Source of the DNA: Neoceratodus forsteri
Lineage: Eukaryota; Chordata; Ceratodontiformes; Ceratodontidae
Assembly: GCA_016271365.2 (NCBI GenBank)
Contig: CM057456.1
Span: 891,432,001 to 891,496,000, forward strand
Direction of reading: 5' to 3'
Length of the DNA stretch: 64,000 nt
Shown: one piece after another, positions 58,350 to 64,000 of the stretch
How the letters are laid out: every line of letters starts with the position of its first letter
How positions within the stretch are numbered: position 1 is the stretch's first letter
Notes under the pieces: model-generated
The model's database searches: none
The model's input: the letters and a program-made list of their open reading frames with translations, nothing else
Told to the model about the DNA's origin: nothing
Program-made: the position numbers and the translations under genes

Positions 58350-59556
58350 AAGCCTCTCAAGTGGAACTGAATGTCCCTCATCTGAAATCTTGCTCCCTGC
58401 ACCACTGCTGTAAAAGCAGCCATGTGCCCCAGGAGCTGCAGAAAATGCCTTGCTGGTTGAGACACCTGTAGGGTGAATGAAGAGGCCAGTGTGATAAGGG
58501 TCCTTGCCCTGTCCAGGAGGGGGGAAGGAAGGCTCTTGCCTTTTCTGTATCTAGCTCTGCACCTATGAAGGTGAGGAGCCGAACAGGCTCTAGAACTGAC
58601 TTTGAAAGATTCAGAAGGAAACCTAGAGAAGTGAGCAGTTGCTGAGTTATCTGCAGGTGTGACTTGACTTGGTCTGGGGACTGGCCTACTATGAGTCAGT
58701 CGTCCAGGTACGGGAAGATGGAAATCCTTTTCCTTCTTAGGAAAGCAACTACTACTGCCAAGCATTTGTGAACACCTTGGAGCAGAGGTTAGGCGAAGGG
58801 CATTGCTCTGAATTGGTAATGGCCTGAGGGCAGCTCTGAACCTGAGGTATTTTATGGGGAGCATCTGATGAGAATATGGAAATAGGCATCCTTGAGGTCC
58901 AGGGAGACTAGCCAGTCCCCTGGTCTTAGAGAGGGTAGAATTATTCCCAGAGTCACCATTTTGAACTTTGGCTTTAAAAGGTGCTTGTTTAAATATCTGA
59001 GATCCAGGATGGGACGCCATTCTCCTGTCTTTTTGGGGGTGAGGAAGTACCTGGAGTACAATCCTTTCCCTTTGTGTAGCGGTGGAACCCTTTTTACAGC
59101 TCTGAGAGCCAAGAGGGAAGAGACCTCTGCCTCTAGGGCAAGTGCCTCTGAAAGATTTGCAGGTGGAAAGGATCTGGTTCTCATCTTTGGAAATTTTTTG
59201 AAGCTGAGAACCAGTCCTCCTACTACTTCCAGGACCCATTTGTCTGATGTTAAAGACCTCCAGTCCTGGACAAAGTAAGCCAGCCTGCCCCCTACAGGTG
59301 GTGGAGAATCAGCCCTGGCAAACCCATCAGGGTGCCTATTTGACAGGGGGTTTAGGCTGAGGGGTGGAAGCAGGCCTGCTTGTACCCCTTCTGCCTCTCC
59401 CTCTAAAGAACCCCCTCTGAGCATAAGGAGAAGAGGAGGCCTGGGCTTGGTAGAAAGGCCTATGAAAAGGCCTGCCCCTGCCCCTGAGATGCTGCCTCTG
59501 AGGAGTGGCTTGCCTTTCCTTGGCCTGAGCACTCCTATAGGTGGTCCTGTATTCAT
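57638..59556 (-). pseudogene. DIRS-A5 RT / RNase H / C-terminal domain, broken
   Basis: The RT start at 58852-59556 has YFLTPKKTGEWRPILDLRYL and VSLDLKDAYFHILIRCS. Two or more frame changes follow between 58740 and 58850. The active site near 58700 reads FPYLDD then TGA where others have Trp. RNase H at 58013-58560 is open: LTTDASLLGWGTHLG, HINLLELRAVFLALQAF, IRTDNTTTM. The C-terminal domain is at 57638-57982. Confidence 0.8.
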
Positions 59557-60939
59557 CCATTTTCTTCATGTAGTTCTCTGTTTACTCCACAGACAATTAC
59601 CCACAACAGGAAAATCCATGGCCTTAGTCTGGGTATCCTGAGACAGGCTAGTACATCTGAGCCAAGCCATCCTACGAAGGGCCACGGATGTAGCCATGAC
59701 TCTAGATGAAACATCATTGGAGTCCACTGCAGCATGGAATTGCACCTTGGATGCCTCAATACCATCAGCAGCCACCTGCTCCAGCTCCTTGGCAAGCTGG
59801 CCAGGGACCTGTTTAGCTAAAGCCATTACAGTGTCACAGCTAGATTTCTGATATCTAGCTGTATAGGCCATATAATTGGCCTGCCTGAGTCCCAAGGATG
59901 CTGCCATGTACTGTTACTTTGCCATGTCATCAATCCTCCTGGAGTCCTTATCTGGGGGGTGTGAAGCCAAGGGTATATTAGCCTTATCACAGGCTGCAGC
60001 CTGCACTACCCCAACATGGCTGCATTGCTGGGCAAGGAACTCCGTATCTGAGCCTGACAGAGTATACCTCTTGTCCATTCTCTTATCCACAGGAGGTATA
60101 GAATTAGGAGTCTTTAAAATCTTTATTGTCTGTTTCCGAAAAGACTTGTGTAGGGGAATAGACAGCCTCCTGGGCTCTGGGATATCCATCATTTCCACAT
60201 AGTCAGGCTCCTCCTAGTCATCCACAGCTTCTTCCATAGGAAGCTGAAGGGTTTCGGCCACTTTCTTGTAAAACATGAAATGGGAGGGGGACTCAGAAAG
60301 CCTAGGAGGAGACACTCCTGAAGGTCTGTCTGGGGAGATATTCGGGTCAATGGGCACATTCAGACTTTCATAATCACATTCACTTTCCTCATAGTCTCCT
60401 TCCTCTTCCTCTGGTTCATAAAATTCCTCCAAATCATAATACGGAACCGGTGGAACCGGCTGAACCGAGTGCCTTCCTGATGGTGCCAGTTCGGTCGGAA
60501 CCGGGGATAGCGACTGAACAACTTTTATCGCTTTGGCTATTTCATCAGCGGTTGGAGAAGAAACTTTTGGATCCACACCGGCTGCTTTATCCCTTCTTGT
60601 TCTCTTAACCAGAACCGACTCCTCGGAATAGGTTCTCCTTTTGCCTGAAGAAGTTTCGCCCTGGTCAGAGGGCACTCCTTCTGGTTCGGTTTGAACCGAA
60701 CCGGGCTGGCCATCCGGGTCAGCGGAATTTTTGGCCTCCCTTTCTCTGAGCCTACCAACTCTCTTTTCTAGGGTAGCTGCAGGAAAATTTTTACAAATCT
60801 GGCAGTCTGAATCGAGGTGGTCAAACCCCAGACAATAAACACAGGTGGTGTGGGGGTCAGTCTTAGCAAAGACTTCCCCACACACACTACAGTGTTGAAA
60901 CCCAATGGGCCCGGTTTTTCTTTTGGGTTTCTCAGACAT
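59336..60939 (-). pseudogene. DIRS-A5 Gag-like protein, best-preserved copy
   Basis: Starts MSEKPKRKTGPIGFQHC at 60937-60939. The finger is complete: C-x2-C-x8-H-x2-C-x2-C-x4-H-x4-C-x2-C. The frame is open for 241 codons to 60214 (acidic EPEEEEGDYEESECDYE, then PRLSESPSHFMFYKKVAETL), where CAG/GAG-type sequence has become TAG. It resumes at 59914-60198 and 59566-59907 (LGLRQANYMAYTARYQKSSC). The tail is GRGRPFHRPFYQAQ. Presumed particle and nucleic-acid-binding protein, by analogy with DIRS1. Confidence 0.8.
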
Positions 60940-61386
60940 GGCCAGTCCTAAACAAAACTTACCCTTTTAATGGCAATCCGCCAGGCAAGACACTCTTATC
61001 GGTTCCTGACCGTGATACGGGTCGTGGAAAAAACCGTAATAAAATCCGTTTTTTTTTTTAGAACCGATAAGAACCGGTAACCACACCCTAAAAGTAGAAG
61101 TAAAGATTTTTAAACAACCTGATCAGTTCAAACCGAACCGATGAAACGTTTACAAGTTCCACACAGAATAGAAAAACAATATAAACCTATCTAGTACTCA
61201 CGAATACCACAGACAGAGACTGAACTGATAGGTTGCAGTTTAAATTCGGTTGAAAACCGAGAAAAACAGTACTTTAACCGACAAATTGAACCGATCAAAG
61301 GAGAAATCTCCGGAGCGACTGTTCAGTGAGGCGGAGTAAAGAATCTGACGGTTTGAATTCAACAGCAACAGACAGAGTCTCAACCG
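60443..61386. promoter_or_regulatory. AACCG/CGGTT motif cluster in the DIRS-A5 leader and Gag start
   Basis: I count 22 AACCG or CGGTT pentamers in 944 bp, about ten times chance. Examples are GAACCGATAAGAACCGGTAA near 61061 and CGGTTTGAACCGAACCGG near 60687. The cluster spans the untranslated leader and the first 500 bp of Gag, and similar clusters exist in A1, A3 and A4. It may bind a Grainyhead/TFCP2-like factor (AACCGGTT), but that is inference. Confidence 0.45.
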
Positions 61387-61498
61387 AGCTCGAGCTCAGT
61401 GTTCCATGCCTGCCATGGAAAGTTAACTCTTTCATCTCCGGGGCAGTTCGAAGGTTGGACCTCACTGCAATTTGTCAGACTACAGCAAGACTTCATGT
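61341..61498. repeat. Right inverted terminal repeat, DIRS-A5
   Basis: Inverse of 55845-56000. The element ends at TTGTTTGAAAG (61508). Confidence 0.84.
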
Positions 61499-61508
61499 TG
61501 TTTGAAAG

Positions 61509-62120
61509 ATATGAAATGAGGAGCCCTGCCATTGTGATGGGCCCCTTTTCTGTGCTGCTTGGAGCACCGTGTCCCCTTCCTGTAGCGATCCCAGAATAAC
61601 CAGAACTGCTCTTGCTTGGGGATGTGCAGTCTCCGTATGCAGACTGGCCACTCTGGAATTAACACAATATGCTCTCTGCACGGAGACTGAGAGATCCGCT
61701 TGAAGATGGTCCAAGATCCATTGTACAATTAAGCAGCTCAAGTCTTCTCCTTCCACCTCTTCTGGGAGACCCAAGATGCGCATATGGGATGCCCGCGCCC
61801 CATTTTCCAGGCTTTCTAATCTGCGTCAGAGCACCAGGTTTTCCTTAACCAGGCCTGCTGTAGTCACCATACTTTTTTCCGCCGCCCTATTAGCTTCCTT
61901 AGTGGTCTCCTCAACCAAATGAAGTTTGGTTTTCACGTTGGCCATCCTGGATGTAAATTTGTCCAACTTCTTTGTCAATGGACTGGATGGCCTTTAACAG
62001 GGCAGCAATGGAGGGCTGATTTGGGTCTGCTGTCAGCGGGCCTCCATCTTTTTCAGGGCCAGACCATGCTTCTTTCTGTCTAGTGCTGTCTCCACCCGCA
62101 GTATTCTTTGTGCGACCCAT
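61509..62120 (-). pseudogene. L1-type ORF1, N-terminal and middle part
   Basis: A Lys/Gly-rich start (MGRTKNTAGGDSTRQKEAWS), then IAALLKAIQSIDKEVGQI (helical). A frameshift falls near 61915. The RNA-recognition block MRILGLPEEVEG with VQRAYCVNS follows, and ends at the DIRS-A5 junction. Homologous in order to ORF1 of the L1 at 28659. Confidence 0.72.
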
Positions 62121-62295
62121 TTTGCCAGATTTTGAGGCCAGATTCACGTACAGCATTGCTTTATATTGTTATTCAATGACAAAGATCAAGTTAAGTAGCT
62201 TTCTGTAGCTCAGATATTCTTTTAATAAACAGTGAGGTACGGAGCTGATGTGAAGAGCTGCTTTTGCCTCGGCTGCTGGCCACCCCCCCCATCGA
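61509..62295 (-). mobile_element. HAL1-like element, 5' part (leader and ORF1 start)
   Basis: The 5' end at about 62295 (minus-strand GATGGGGGGGGTGGCCAGCA) is G-rich as in L1. A leader follows, then ORF1 from MGRTKNTAGG at about 62120. ORF1 reads to RILGLPEEVEGEDLSCLIVQ at 61700-61790 and on to SFHIF at 61509, where DIRS-A5 interrupts. Together with 54867-55803 the element is about 1.7 kb. Confidence 0.75.
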
Positions 62296-62310
62296 CAGAT
62301 GGATCTTAAA
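62296..62310. repeat. Target duplication of the HAL1-like element, right copy
   Basis: GACAGATGGATCTTA, paired with GACAGATGGACCTTT at 54852-54866. Confidence 0.65.
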
Positions 62311-62760
62311 AGATGAGTAACTCAGGCCCAAATCATACAGGTGCAGGAGCTACTCCATGACAGACAGAACAGGGCACGAAAAGGGGTCCCAGTCCTTCAA
62401 GGTGACCCAAATGGAAAAACGCTTCCACATCATAGCATAAGTTGTCCTTGTAGACAGTTTTCTAGCCTCTACGAGGACTTGTGTCACCCTGGAGGAAATG
62501 CCAAAGCATGAAACTGCTACATCCTGAGGTGTCACGTGTGAAGATGGAGGGATTTCAATCCTGGATGGACCAGCATGCCTTCCTCTTGAATCAGAAGATC
62601 GGTGTAGAGGGGCAGGGGAACTGGAGGTTCCACTGCTAACGGAGCGGAAACCAAACTTGACGGGGCCAAAATAGGGCAATCAGAACCATATAGGCCCCCT
62701 TCACCTGAAGCTTGGGCAGCACCCTCTGCAGAACAAGAAAAGGGAGGGAAGGCATACAAA
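62297..62760 (-). pseudogene. DIRS-E tyrosine recombinase, N-terminal part
   Basis: EARKLSTRTTYAMMWKRFSI at 62350-62679 is the start of the core-binding domain. The frame then has a stop after SVME (TAG) and would continue LLHLYDLGLSYSS toward KVHLSAVSAY at 54866. It is the missing half of the YR at 54097-54866. Confidence 0.75.
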
Positions 62761-64000
62761 AACCTCCCTGTTCAACGAAGAGATAGCTCATCTCACCAGA
62801 AAACACCATGCCCTGGAGCGAGCGAGCAAAACCTATGTAGTTTTGCGTTGTATGGGGAGGTGAACAGATCCAGTTCCAGCCAAAACCATAGGTCGCAAAT
62901 GTGGTTGACCACCTCTTGCTTGAGCTCCCATTCATGGGCTGTTACTCTGGCGCTGCTAAGACTGTCCGCTAGGACGTTTTGCACACCCGGCACATGAACA
63001 GCTGTGAGAAGAATTTGGTGCAGAACAGCCCAGTTTCACACCCGCATTGCCTCCCTGCATAGGGGATATGAGCGAGTGCCTCCTTGCTTGTTGAGATACC
63101 AGACTACGTACATGTTGTCTGATTGGACTAACAGTGTGCCCTGGTGAAGAAGGTGCTGAAAAGCCTGAAGAACATACAGCACCACTATCATCTCCAACAC
63201 GTTTATGTGAAGAGAAAGCTCTGCTTGGGACCACATGCCGTGAGTCTTGTGGTCTCCCAGATGAGCACCCCAACCCATCCCTGATGCATCTGTTGTCAGA
63301 GTCTGGGAGAGAGGAGGGGACTGAAAAAGGACCCCCTTGGTGAGATTAGAGAGGTCCTGCCACAAAAAGAGATCCCTCTGCATTGAATCGGAGACCATGA
63401 CCATCTGTTCCAGGTCATCCAGTCTCTGATCCCATTTTTCCCTGAGCGTCCACTGCAATATTCGAATGAGGAACCTGCTAAAGGCACTGTGGGGATAGCT
63501 GCCGCCATAAGGCCCAGCAGTCGAAGAATCGACCTGGCCGAGACCTTCCTGCTGGAGGCCACCAAATGGGCCTGCCTCTGCAAGGTATCCACCCTGTCTA
63601 GAGGGAGGAAAGCCATACCCTGTACAGTATCCATCACTGCTCCAATAAATTGTAGACATTGTGAAGGGGCAAGCAGGGATTTCAGGAAATTCACAGTGAC
63701 TCCAACTTGTGAAAAGAGATCCAGGGTAGCTAATAGGGATAGTTCCAGTTGCTCCCTCGATGGGGCTGACTTGACAGAAGCCAATTGTCGAGGTAGGGGA
63801 ACACACAGTGGCCCTGATGCCGAAGGGCCATCACCACTACTGCCAGGCACATGGTGAAAACCCGAGATGCCGAGGACAGGCCAAAGGGAAGGGCCTTGAA
63901 TTGGTAATGTTCCCTCTGAAAGGAGAACCAGAGGTAGTGATGATGGGCCTGGAAGATCGGAATATGCAGATAAGCATCCTGTATATCCAGAGCACAGAGC
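62636..64000 (-). pseudogene. DIRS-E RT / RNase H / C-terminal domain (partial)
   Basis: The RT active site near 63785 is PYLDNW, with the second catalytic Asp replaced by Asn (GAC AAT). RNase H at 63036-63350: LTTDASGMGWGAHLGDHKTH, LHINVLEMIVVLYVLQAFQH and VQSDNMYVVWYLNKQGG (D-E-D present). The C-terminal domain at 62793-62993: MPGVQNVLADSLSSAR and LDLFTSPYNAKLHRFCSLAP. Several frame changes. Confidence 0.78.

Larger units (their letters stand above)
55804..61508 (-). mobile_element. DIRS-A copy 5, complete, inside the HAL1-like element
   Basis: Left end GGG-AAG|AAAAAATTACGC, right end GTTTGAA-AG|ATATG. Left inverted repeat 55845-56000, internal complementary region 56266-56360, YR 56404-57777 and beyond, RT/RNase H 57638-59556, Gag 59336-60939, motif-rich leader, right inverted repeat 61341-61498. 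Gag is the best preserved of the four A copies. YR and RT have several breaks. Confidence 0.9.
62297..64000 (-). mobile_element. DIRS-E piece 3: YR start, RNase H and RT, running off the window
   Basis: Continuation of DIRS-E after the HAL1-like insertion. The YR N-terminal part runs to about 62680, then the RNase H C-terminal domain (62636-62993), RNase H (62956-63350) and RT (63296-64000). The right edge cuts RT between the YLDN box and motif A, so Gag and the right end lie outside. Confidence 0.78.

Overview
The window is vertebrate nuclear DNA made almost entirely of transposable elements. A single host-gene exon is visible: 105 bp on the minus strand at 23740-23844, with a good acceptor and donor, encoding a membrane segment I recognise as TMEM245. 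No other exon of that gene is visible, so its introns run more than 23 kb one way and more than 40 kb the other. Giant introns packed with DIRS, CR1, L2 and L1 retrotransposons suggest a large-genome vertebrate such as a lungfish, salamander or caecilian. This is inference; the species cannot be fixed from the sequence.

The dominant elements are DIRS-type tyrosine-recombinase (YR) retrotransposons, all with coding strand minus. They fall into five terminus types, here named A to E. Family A has one truncated copy (155-4584) and three complete copies of about 5.7 kb (36114-41799, 48415-54096, 55804-61508). Each encodes Gag, then reverse transcriptase (RT) with RNase H and a C-terminal domain, then an overlapping YR. 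The complete copies have inverted terminal repeats and an internal complementary region that spells the joined ends of a circle, as in DIRS1. Family B is at 4585-9975, C at 9976-12797, D at 45591-47860. E starts at 47861 and runs off the right edge in three pieces.

Layout from left to right: DIRS-A1, DIRS-B, DIRS-C, a minus-strand CR1 split by an antisense CR1 3' end (to 16085), unclassified intron with an L1 ORF1 remnant and a SINE, an L2 element (20085-22390), a CR1 3' scrap, the TMEM245 exon, a second SINE copy, a CR1/L2-group LINE carrying an inserted LINE tail (25231-27307), a nearly full L1 with a 12-bp target duplication (28417-35818), DIRS-A3 inside an old repeat, a CR1 (42165-44786), an isolated DIRS junction fragment, a small inverted-repeat transposon, then a large nest from 45591 to the end.

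The nest is the most striking structure. DIRS-D is interrupted by DIRS-E. DIRS-E is interrupted once by DIRS-A4 and again by a short L1-type element carrying only ORF1 (HAL1-like), which is itself interrupted by DIRS-A5. Breakpoints can be placed to within a few bases because flanking reading frames resume. I found no gene system outside transposons and the one exon, no RNA gene I would call functional, and no CRISPR or prokaryotic feature.
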